Source: Cyanobacteriota bacterium
GTDB lineage: Bacteria > Acidobacteriota > Vicinamibacteria > Vicinamibacterales > UBA2999
Length of the DNA: 61,526 nt
Assembly (NCBI GenBank): GCA_019752015.1
Contig: JAIEMQ010000043.1
Location: 1-61,526 of the forward strand
Direction of reading: 5' to 3'
Below, one piece after another: positions 48,071 through 55,404 of the stretch. Under the pieces are notes generated by a model. That model ran no database searches. It was not told where the DNA came from and saw nothing but the letters and a program-made list of their open reading frames with translations. The translations under genes and the position numbers were made by a program. The stretch's first letter is position 1; each line of letters opens with the position of its first letter.

Positions 48071-48905
48071 TCACAAAGCTGTCTTCATCGAGCAGCCAGC
48101 ACTCGCCGGCGAATCCGCTCTTTGCGACCTGCGCGCGCAGCGCCGGAAGAGCCGTGGCACGGTCGTACCTGATCGACAGGTGATAGAGGACCAGCGTCTT
48201 GACGTTGGCGCGCGTCGCGACATCGAGGGCCTCTTCAGTGGTGGCGTGGATCGGCTCGCGGCGGTCGGGCTCGTTCAGGAACGTCGCATCGTGGACGAGG
48301 ACGTCGGCATCGGTCACCAGCGCCGGATCGATCGGCATTGCATCGCCCGAGTGGGCGAAGACCACGTGGCGAACGTCTTCGAGCAGATCGTCGCGCGTCC
48401 CCTGGCGCGCCGCGGCCTCGATGTCCGCCTGCGTCATCGATGCGAAAGCCGGTTTCAGCCGCTTCCGTGTTTCGACGACGCGATAACCCAGCGCCACTTC
48501 GTTCGAGGTATGCCGGACGGTGATCGCCTCGAGCTGTTTGTTCTTGCCGATCGGCGTTGACGTGCCGGGCGCCGCGGCGATCCAGTTGAGAGGGAAGACC
48601 ACATCCGCATAGGCCCGTCCCAGGTATTCGCGGACGGCCTGGACGCCAACGGAACCTTCGGGAAAAACAATAGTCAAAGGCTTATCGACGGCGCCCTTGC
48701 CGAATCGCCGCGCGGCGAGCAGGCCGGGAAGACCGAGCACATGATCGGAATGGCCGTGCGTGATGGCGAGGACCGACGGCGAGAACACGTTCGAGCCGAG
48801 CGCGATCTGAAGGCCTTCACCGGCGTCGATGAGCAACTGCAGCGGCCGGTGCCAGAGCCAGTTGGAATACATGCCGCGGCTGAAACCGCGCAGCGTCTCC
48901 TGCAT
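48051..48905 (-). CDS. rnz: Ribonuclease Z-like metallo-beta-lactamase
   Basis: 284 residues. LLIDAGEGLQIAL (28-36), ITHGHSDHVLGLPGLL with H50, H52, D54, H55, a HxSNE segment (VRHTSNEVALGYRV), FAHSGDA, LVHDATF and HATTEEAL supply the ligands of the tRNase Z fold. It removes tRNA 3' trailers. The usual THLHxDH is THGHSDH here, and the N-terminus is shorter than E. coli RNase BN by about 20 residues, so a broader MBL hydrolase role is possible. The C-terminus is array-derived. Confidence 0.85.
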   Translation of the reverse strand: MQETLRGFSRGMYSNWLWHRPLQLLIDAGEGLQIALGSNVFSPSVLAITHGHSDHVLGLPGLLAARRFGKGAVDKPLTIVFPEGSVGVQAVREYLGRAYADVVFPLNWIAAAPGTSTPIGKNKQLEAITVRHTSNEVALGYRVVETRKRLKPAFASMTQADIEAAARQGTRDDLLEDVRHVVFAHSGDAMPIDPALVTDADVLVHDATFLNEPDRREPIHATTEEALDVATRANVKTLVLYHLSIRYDRATALPALRAQVAKSGFAGECWLLDEDSFVKITKNE

Positions 48906-48970
48906 CTGACCTTATTGTCTGTTATAGTTTCGGTTCGCCTTCTCTACGTCCTCGCAGGTTCGGAATACCC

Positions 48971-50146
48971 ATGAGCTTCTCTATGACCACCGCCCGTTTT
49001 TCCCCACGAACGCCTCTTTCATTCGCTTTTTATTCGCTCATCGCGTTGGCGGTGATGAGCGTGGCTTGTCGCGGCAGCCAGACCCAGGGGCAGGGTGGGG
49101 GACCGCCGGGGGGAGGCCCACCGCCAATGCCGGTGGAAATCGTCACGCTCGCAGCGGAATCCGTCGAGCAGACCACGGAATATGTCGCGTCGCTCAAGTC
49201 GCGCCGCTCGGCGACCATCAATCCGGAAGTCGAGGGCACGCTGACCGAGGTCGCGGTGCGATCCGGCCAGGACGTCGCGCGCGGTGCGCTGCTGTTCGAG
49301 ATCGATTCCGGGCCGCAGACCGCCGCGCTGGCCTCGCTGCAGTCGATGCGTCCGGCGCGTGAGTCGGACATCGAGTTCGCGCGCCAGCAGGTGCAGCGCA
49401 ATCAGACGCTGATGAAGGCCGGCGCGATCAGCCAGCGCGAGGTCGAGCAGTACGAGGCGCAGCTGCGTGCCGCGGAGGCGCAGCTGAAGGCGCTCGACGA
49501 ACAGATCAAACAGAGCCGCAGCCAGCTCAATTACTACCGCGTCACCGCACCGATCGCCGGCACGGTCGGCGACGTCCCGGTCAACGTCGGCGATCGCGTC
49601 ACGCGCTCGACCGAGCTGACGACGATCAACGAGAACGACGTGCTCGAGGTCTACATCAACGTGCCGGTGCAGCAGGCGCCGAATCTGAAAGAAGGATTGC
49701 CGGTGCGTCTGATTGACGATCGCGGCGAGGTGCTGGCCACGAACCGCATCACGTTCGTCTCGCCGACGGTGGACACTTCCACGCAGTCGGTGCTCGCGAA
49801 GGCGCAGCTGATTGAAGGCCGCGGTCAGTTCCGCGCCGACCAGTTCGTGCGCGCGCGCGTAGTCTGGACGACGGCGCCGGGTCTGACGATCCCAGTGACA
49901 GCGGTGGTCCGCATCAACGCGCAGTTCTTCGCGTTCGTGGCGGAGAAAACCGGCGCATCGGGAATGGTCGCCAAGCAGAAGCCCGTGCAGCTTGGCGAGA
50001 TCATCGGCAACGACTACGTGGTGAAAAGCGGGCTCGCCGTCGGCGAGCAGCTGATTGTATCGGGGCTGCAGAAAATTCGTGACGGCGCGCCGGTGATGCC
50101 CGCACCGCCCGCCGGTGCGGCACCCCCGGCACCCAAGGCACCTTAG
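48971..50146 (+). CDS. RND efflux periplasmic adaptor (lipoprotein)
   Basis: 391 residues. A lipobox (LAVMSVAC, C33) follows the signal helix. The order is beta-barrel/lipoyl/hairpin as in AcrA: VEIVTLAAESVEQTTEYVAS, INPEVEGTLTEVAVRSGQDV, a coiled-coil hairpin (residues about 105-190), YRVTAPIAGTVGDVPVNVGD, and VPVTAVVRINAQFFAFV. It links the inner-membrane pump with the outer-membrane channel. The Pro/Ala-rich end PPAPKAP runs into an AGGCACCC array. The pump gene starts 66 nt later. Confidence 0.92.
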   Translation: MSFSMTTARFSPRTPLSFAFYSLIALAVMSVACRGSQTQGQGGGPPGGGPPPMPVEIVTLAAESVEQTTEYVASLKSRRSATINPEVEGTLTEVAVRSGQDVARGALLFEIDSGPQTAALASLQSMRPARESDIEFARQQVQRNQTLMKAGAISQREVEQYEAQLRAAEAQLKALDEQIKQSRSQLNYYRVTAPIAGTVGDVPVNVGDRVTRSTELTTINENDVLEVYINVPVQQAPNLKEGLPVRLIDDRGEVLATNRITFVSPTVDTSTQSVLAKAQLIEGRGQFRADQFVRARVVWTTAPGLTIPVTAVVRINAQFFAFVAEKTGASGMVAKQKPVQLGEIIGNDYVVKSGLAVGEQLIVSGLQKIRDGAPVMPAPPAGAAPPAPKAP

Positions 50147-50208
50147 GCACCTTAGGCACCCAGGCACCCAGGCACCCAGGCACCCAGGCACCCAGGCACC
50201 CAGGCACC
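50140..50208. repeat. AGGCACCC 8-mer array between adaptor and pump genes
   Basis: About eight units (first AGGCACCTT, then AGGCACCC repeated). It includes the adaptor stop TAG and ends 3 nt before the pump ATG, so it also fills the ribosome-binding region; translation of the pump may be coupled. Confidence 0.9.
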
Positions 50209-50211
50209 ATC

Positions 50212-53200
50212 ATGATTGCTGACGTCTTTATTCGTAGACCCGTCCTCTCAACGGTCTGCTCGCTGTTAATCATTCTCGCGGGCGCGGTCGCGATCCCCAC
50301 GCTGCCGATCGCGCGCTATCCGGATCTCGCGCCGCCGTCGGTGACGGTGAGCGCGTTCTATACCGGCGCCAACGCGCAGGCGGTGGAAAGCGCGGTCACG
50401 ACACCGCTCGAGCAGGCCATCAACGGCGTCGAGGGCATGACCTACATGACCTCGTCGAGCACCAACAGCGGTTTTGCGAACATCACCGTCACCTTCGACG
50501 TCGATCGCGATCAGGATCTCGCGGCCGTTGACGTGCAGAATCGCGTCAACCAGGCACTCGGCCGCATGCCGGCGGAAGTGAGGCAGAACGGCATCGCCGT
50601 CGCGAAAGTTGCGACGGGCTTCATCGGCGGCATCGGCCTGTTCTCGAGAGACAACCGCTACTCGAGTCAGTTCATCAGCAACTATATCGACCTCTACATC
50701 CGCGACGCGATCAAGCGCGTGCCGGGCGTGGGCGACGTGATCGTATTCGGCGAGCGCAAGTTCGCGATGCGGCTGTGGCTCGATCCGACCAAGCTCGCCG
50801 GTCGAAACATTACGGCCGCGGACGTGCTCAACGCGCTGCGCGAACAGAACGTCCAGGTCGCGGCCGGCGCGCTGGGCGATGCGCCGTCGCCGGTCGATCA
50901 GGAATACACGATCAGCGTGCGCGCGATGGGCCGGCTCTCTGAAGCGCCGGAGTTCGAGGACGTGGTCGTCAAGGCCGGACGCGATGGTGCGCTCGTGCGC
51001 GTCAAAGACGTCGGCCGCGTCGAGCTCGGCGCGGAAACGTATTCATCCAACCTGCGCTTCCTCGGTCTCGAGGCGCAAGGCATGGGCATCTCGCTCCTTT
51101 CCGACGCGAACGCCATCGAAACCTTCAACGGCGTCGTGGCGACGATGGATCAGCTCAAGGGGAACTTCCCGCCTGGCCTCGAATGGCAGGTTGCGTTCGA
51201 CAACGTCGTCGTCGTGCGCGAGTCGATCGTCGAAGTGCTGTGGACGCTGCTCGAAGCAATCGGCCTCGTCATCCTGGTGATGTTCCTGTTCCTGCAGAAC
51301 TGGCGGAGCACGATCATTCCCGCAATCACGATCCCGGTGTCGCTGATCGGCACGTTCGCGTTCATCAAGCTGTTCGATTTCTCGATCAACGTGCTGACGC
51401 TGTTCGGCATCGTGCTCGCGACCGGCATTGTCGTGGACGATGCGATCGTCGTCGTCGAGAACATCGAGCGGCACATGCGCGAGTTCCACAAGTCGGCGCG
51501 GCAGGCCGCGGTGGATGCGATGCGAGAAGTGTTTGGCGCGGTGGTCGTGATCGGCATCGTGCTCGTGGCGGTGTTCGTGCCGGTGGCGTTGTTCCCCGGT
51601 GTGACCGGCCGTTTGTATCAGCAGTTCTCGCTGACGATCGCGTTTTCGGTGGTGTTGTCGGTGTTCAATGCGGTGACGCTGACGCCGGCGCTGGCGGCGC
51701 TGCTGCTCGACAAGGAGAGCCACACGCACGGCCGCTTCTTCACCGCTTTCAATCGCGGCGTCGAGTCCGGCACCAACGGTTACGTCAGGCTGGTGCGAGG
51801 CGCGCTGCGGTTCCGATACGTGCTGCTGTTGCTGTTCGTCGGCGGATTGTTTGCGACCTACACGGTCTTCCGCATGGTGCCCTCGTCGTTCGTGCCGCAA
51901 GAGGACGAAGGTTACCTGATGTGCATCGTGCAGGCGCCCGCCGGTGCGTCGCTCGAGTACACGACCGACATCGCCAAGCAGGCCGAGCAGATCATCTACA
52001 AGGACCCGGACGTCGCCGCGGCGTTCTCGGTGATGGGTTTCAGCTTCTCCGGCGCGGCGCCCAACAACGGGATGATCTTCATCCGCCTGAAGGACTACGA
52101 GCAGCGCAAGGATCCGAGCCAGTCGCTGCAGGCGGTGCTCGGGCGATTGAGCGGCCCGCTGTTCATGATCCCCGGCGCGATCGTCGCGGCGTTCCCGCCG
52201 CCGTCGATTCAGGGTCTGTCCCGATTCGGCGGCTTCCAGTTCGAGGTGCTCGATCAAACCGGATCGAGCGACATCAACACGCTCGCCGGCGCGACGTTCG
52301 GGCTGATGGGCGCGGCGAACCAGAGCGGGCAGGTGCAGGGCGCGTTCAGCAGCTTCCGCGCCGACGATCCGCAGCTGATCGTCGACATCGATCGCGACAA
52401 GGCGCGCAGCCTTGGCTTGCCGCTGCGTGAAGTCACCGATGCATTGCAGGTGTTCCTCGGCTCGCAGTACGTCAACGACTTCGACTTCAACAACCGCGCG
52501 TATCGCGTCTACGTGCAGGCGGATCAACGTTTCCGCGCGAGTCCGGCGAGCTTGAAGCAGCTCTACGCGCGTGCGTCGAACGGCGACATGGTGCCGCTCG
52601 ATACGGTCGTGCGTTTGCGCGAAACGACCGCGCCGCAGGTGATCAGCCACTTCAACCTGTTCCGCTCGGCGGAAATCACCGGCAACCCGGCGCCCGGACG
52701 GAGCTCCGGCCAGACGCTCGACGCAATGGAGCAGCTCGCGCAGCAGAACCTGCCACCCGGATTCAGCTACGCGTGGGCGGGGCAGTCGCTCGAAGAGCGG
52801 CTCGCGGGCGGCCAGTCAGGTTTGATCTTCGGCCTCAGCTTGTTGCTGGTCTACCTGGTGCTGTCAGCGCAGTACGAATCGTTCATCCTGCCGCTGATCA
52901 TCCTGCTCGGCGTGCCGCTCGCGGTGTTTGGCGCGCTGTCGGCGCAGTTACTGCGCGGCTTCAACAACGATGTCTTCTGCCAGGTCGGCCTGGTCTTGCT
53001 CGTCGGCCTCGCCGCGAAGAACTCGATCCTGATCGTCGAGTTCGCCGAGCAGCTGCGCGGGCAGGGCCTGTCGATCGTCGACGCGGCGATCGAATCGGCG
53101 CGTATCCGCCTGCGGCCGATTCTGATGACGTCGTTCGCCTTCATCCTCGGCGTGATGCCGCTGGCGCTCGCCACCGGCGCGGGCGCGGCGTCGCGCAACT

Positions 53201-54675
53201 CGGTCGGCACCGCGGTGGCCGGCGGCATGATCGCCTCGACGTTCCTGTCGATCGTCTTCATCCCGGTGCTCTACGTGATCATTCGCTCGCTCGCGCCGGG
53301 CCGGGCGCATCGCGATCGCGGCGACGATTGGAGAGCGGGGGCTTCAGCCCCCGCTAACACCGCGATGGGAATCATCTTTGCGCTCGCAATTGCAGCTCCG
53401 GCGTTGGCGCAGGATTCAGCGACGGCTCAGGATTCAGTGACCGCTAAAGCCGTCGCTCTCCAAACGTCAACGCAAACGCCCGTCGTCGAAAGCGTGACGT
53501 TCGACGAGGCGATCAATCGCGCGCTCGAGAAGAACCCTACCGTCGCAATCGCGTCGACGAACATCCTGCGGTCGGAAGCGCTGCTGGCGCAGGTCCGCGC
53601 GCAGACGCTGCCGCGTGCCGGCGTCACTGCCGCCAACACCACGCTCGACCGGGGCCGCCAGTTCGGCGGGCAGACGGTGCAGCCGCAGAACCAGACCGTG
53701 CTCGGCCTCACCGCCACGCTGCCGATCGGTCCGGCGCAATGGGCGGCGCGCGCGCAGGCGATGGATCAAGTGGAGATTGCGCGTCTGTCGGTGACGGACA
53801 CGCGCCGCCAGATCGCGGTGGCGGCGGCCTCCGCGTATCTGGCGATCATCGCGCAGAAGAGACAGGTGGATGTGATCATGACCGCGCTCGAAACGGCGCG
53901 TGGTCAGCTGGACTACAACACCAAACGCCGCGAGGGCGGCGTCGGGAGCCGCTTGAACGAGCTGCGGTCATCGCAGCTGGTATCGTCCACGCAGGCGGCG
54001 CTCGAGGTGCTGCGTCTCGCGGTACGCCGCGCGCAGGAAGCGCTCGGCGTGCTGATCGCGGCGACAGGTCCTGTCGATGTCAGCGACGAGCCGGTCTTCG
54101 AAGTCCCGTCGGAAACCGCCGACACCGAATGGCTGCCGAATCGGCCCGATGTGCGCGTGCTGATCGCCCAGCGCGACGCCAACGAGCGCATCGTCAGCGA
54201 CAGCAAGCGGGACTGGTGGCCCGTGGCCTCGGTGACGTTCGGCCCGCAGCTGCTGACGCCGGCCGGGATTTTCCAGCCGTCGCGGACGTGGACGCTGTCA
54301 CTGCAGTTGTCGCAGCCGCTGTTCGAAGGCGGCCAGCGGCGCGGGTTACGCCGTCAGCGCGAATCGATCTTCGAAGCCTCGAAGCTCTCGGTGGAGCAGT
54401 TGCAGATCGAAGCGCGATCGGATGTGCGGATCGCGCGGGCCGCGATCGAAGCGCGCGAGCGCGCCTTGACCGCCGCGCGCCAGGCCGCGCAGATCGCGAA
54501 TGAAGTGTTGACGATCACGATCATCGCGTTCGACGCCGGATCGACGACCAACATCGAGGTGATCGACGCGCAGCGCTCGGCGCGCGATCTCGAGTCAGCG
54601 GTGGTGCAGGCGGAAGACGCCGTGCGCCAGGCGCGACTCGAACTGCTGGTCGCGCTCGGCCGGTTTCCGCGTTGA
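50212..54675 (+). CDS. Fusion of RND multidrug pump (AcrB type) and TolC-type outer-membrane factor
   Basis: 1487 residues. Residues 1-1040 are a complete HAE1 RND transporter: MIADVFIRRPVLSTVCSLLI, GIVLATGIVVDDAIVVVENIERH (the paired proton-relay aspartates), NAVTLTPALAALLLDK, GLVLLVGLAAKNSILIVEFAEQ. Residues about 1070-1487 are a TolC-type outer-membrane factor: VTFDEAINRALEKNPTVAI, two coiled-coil regions and VTFGPQLLTPAGIFQPSRTW. Between them are a second signal-peptide-like segment (MGIIFALAIAAPALAQ, 1052-1067) and two palindromic elements, which read through in frame. It may be cleaved after ALA, or start again at the ATG at 53365, though no Shine-Dalgarno is visible there. With the adaptor upstream it could form a tripartite efflux system. 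Confidence 0.92.
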   Translation: MIADVFIRRPVLSTVCSLLIILAGAVAIPTLPIARYPDLAPPSVTVSAFYTGANAQAVESAVTTPLEQAINGVEGMTYMTSSSTNSGFANITVTFDVDRDQDLAAVDVQNRVNQALGRMPAEVRQNGIAVAKVATGFIGGIGLFSRDNRYSSQFISNYIDLYIRDAIKRVPGVGDVIVFGERKFAMRLWLDPTKLAGRNITAADVLNALREQNVQVAAGALGDAPSPVDQEYTISVRAMGRLSEAPEFEDVVVKAGRDGALVRVKDVGRVELGAETYSSNLRFLGLEAQGMGISLLSDANAIETFNGVVATMDQLKGNFPPGLEWQVAFDNVVVVRESIVEVLWTLLEAIGLVILVMFLFLQNWRSTIIPAITIPVSLIGTFAFIKLFDFSINVLTLFGIVLATGIVVDDAIVVVENIERHMREFHKSARQAAVDAMREVFGAVVVIGIVLVAVFVPVALFPGVTGRLYQQFSLTIAFSVVLSVFNAVTLTPALAALLLDKESHTHGRFFTAFNRGVESGTNGYVRLVRGALRFRYVLLLLFVGGLFATYTVFRMVPSSFVPQEDEGYLMCIVQAPAGASLEYTTDIAKQAEQIIYKDPDVAAAFSVMGFSFSGAAPNNGMIFIRLKDYEQRKDPSQSLQAVLGRLSGPLFMIPGAIVAAFPPPSIQGLSRFGGFQFEVLDQTGSSDINTLAGATFGLMGAANQSGQVQGAFSSFRADDPQLIVDIDRDKARSLGLPLREVTDALQVFLGSQYVNDFDFNNRAYRVYVQADQRFRASPASLKQLYARASNGDMVPLDTVVRLRETTAPQVISHFNLFRSAEITGNPAPGRSSGQTLDAMEQLAQQNLPPGFSYAWAGQSLEERLAGGQSGLIFGLSLLLVYLVLSAQYESFILPLIILLGVPLAVFGALSAQLLRGFNNDVFCQVGLVLLVGLAAKNSILIVEFAEQLRGQGLSIVDAAIESARIRLRPILMTSFAFILGVMPLALATGAGAASRNSVGTAVAGGMIASTFLSIVFIPVLYVIIRSLAPGRAHRDRGDDWRAGASAPANTAMGIIFALAIAAPALAQDSATAQDSVTAKAVALQTSTQTPVVESVTFDEAINRALEKNPTVAIASTNILRSEALLAQVRAQTLPRAGVTAANTTLDRGRQFGGQTVQPQNQTVLGLTATLPIGPAQWAARAQAMDQVEIARLSVTDTRRQIAVAAASAYLAIIAQKRQVDVIMTALETARGQLDYNTKRREGGVGSRLNELRSSQLVSSTQAALEVLRLAVRRAQEALGVLIAATGPVDVSDEPVFEVPSETADTEWLPNRPDVRVLIAQRDANERIVSDSKRDWWPVASVTFGPQLLTPAGIFQPSRTWTLSLQLSQPLFEGGQRRGLRRQRESIFEASKLSVEQLQIEARSDVRIARAAIEARERALTAARQAAQIANEVLTITIIAFDAGSTTNIEVIDAQRSARDLESAVVQAEDAVRQARLELLVALGRFPR
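53329..53358. repeat. Palindromic element at pump-TolC junction, first copy
   Basis: TTGGAG then arms AGCGGGGGCT and AGCCCCCGCT (53334-53355, TC loop). It is in the orientation opposite to the other four relative to coding sense and reads DWRAGASAPANT. It lies where the acrB stop would be expected. Confidence 0.92.
53436..53464. repeat. Palindromic element at pump-TolC junction, second copy
   Basis: AGTGACCGCT and AGCCGTCGCT (two mismatches) around AA, followed by CTCCAAAC. It reads SVTAKAVALQTS, the same peptide as in pheT and ispA, just after the internal signal peptide. Confidence 0.9.
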
Positions 54676-54678
54676 CAG

Positions 54679-55098
54679 CTACTGGACCGCCAACAGCTCG
54701 ATTTCGAAGATCAGCGTCTCGTTCGGGCGGATTACGCTGTTCGACGGCGGATTGTTGCCGTAGCCGAGATTGGGCGGAATCACGACGCGGCGCAGTCCGC
54801 CGACGCGCATGCCGACGATCCCCTGGCTGAAACCGGTAATGACGTTGCCCGGCAGAGTGAGGGAATAAGTGCCGGCGTCGAATCGCGAGCCCTTGTTGTC
54901 GGTTCCGAGCCTGTCCCACACCCAACCCGAATAATTGACCGTGACGTTCCGTCCGTTGGTCGCTTCGGCACCGGTGCCGACGCGCAGTTCGGTAATGGAG
55001 AAGGGCACGTTCGCCGACGGTGCAGTCGGGCTGCTGTCGCTGCCGCGGCATGCGCTGACCGCCACCGCGCACAAAACTACCAAGGGAAACAATCTCAT
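54679..55098 (-). CDS. FKBP-type peptidyl-prolyl isomerase lipoprotein
   Basis: 139 residues. A lipobox VSAC (C17) ends the signal peptide. The FKBP domain reads GRNVTVNYSGWVWD, SRFDAGTYSLTLPGNVITGFSQGIVGMRVGGLRRVVIPPNLGYG and ETLIFEIELLAVQ. The catalytic Asp/Tyr/Phe ring is mostly kept (Y near the VNYSGW, F in SRFD). It catalyses prolyl isomerisation in the periplasm or at the envelope. It is convergent with the efflux gene. Confidence 0.88.
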   Translation of the reverse strand: MRLFPLVVLCAVAVSACRGSDSSPTAPSANVPFSITELRVGTGAEATNGRNVTVNYSGWVWDRLGTDNKGSRFDAGTYSLTLPGNVITGFSQGIVGMRVGGLRRVVIPPNLGYGNNPPSNSVIRPNETLIFEIELLAVQ

Positions 55099-55108
55099 CC
55101 CGCTAGTC

Positions 55109-55157
55109 TACCCGGCTCCCGGCTCCCGGCTCCCGGCTCCGGCTCCCGGCTCCCGGA
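55109..55157. repeat. CCCGGCT heptamer array upstream of the FKBP gene
   Basis: Six heptamers of CCCGGCT/CCGGCTC fill the region between the FKBP start and the TonB-receptor leader. The rest of the 306-bp gap (55158-55404) contains a possible TTGACA at 55238-55243 with a weak -10 TAGCCT at 55261-55266. Confidence 0.85.
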
Positions 55158-55237
55158 CATAAGCCATGCGTTTTTCTGAGGCGAGCCATGACTAAACCGA
55201 AGGTCTTTATTCATCATAGGTTTGCAATAGTTTGTCA

Positions 55238-55266
55238 TTGACAGCCGGTAGCCGCGGGTTTAGCCT
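55238..55266 (+). promoter_or_regulatory. Possible sigma-70 promoter of the TonB-receptor pair
   Basis: TTGACA, 17-nt spacer, TAGCCT (two mismatches to the -10 consensus at the middle). The leader to the preferred ATG is about 130 nt. Confidence 0.35.
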
Positions 55267-55404
55267 CCACTAGCTTCGGCAACGGCTTTCGCGCCCGGTC
55301 TTGTTCTGAGTGTACGGCTTGTCCCGTTCGTTCGTCCTTCGGTTCCGCTGGTTCGGCGGGCCCACGCCTGCCGGTTGATTTGGTTGATGGAAGGGGAGCA
55401 GCAA

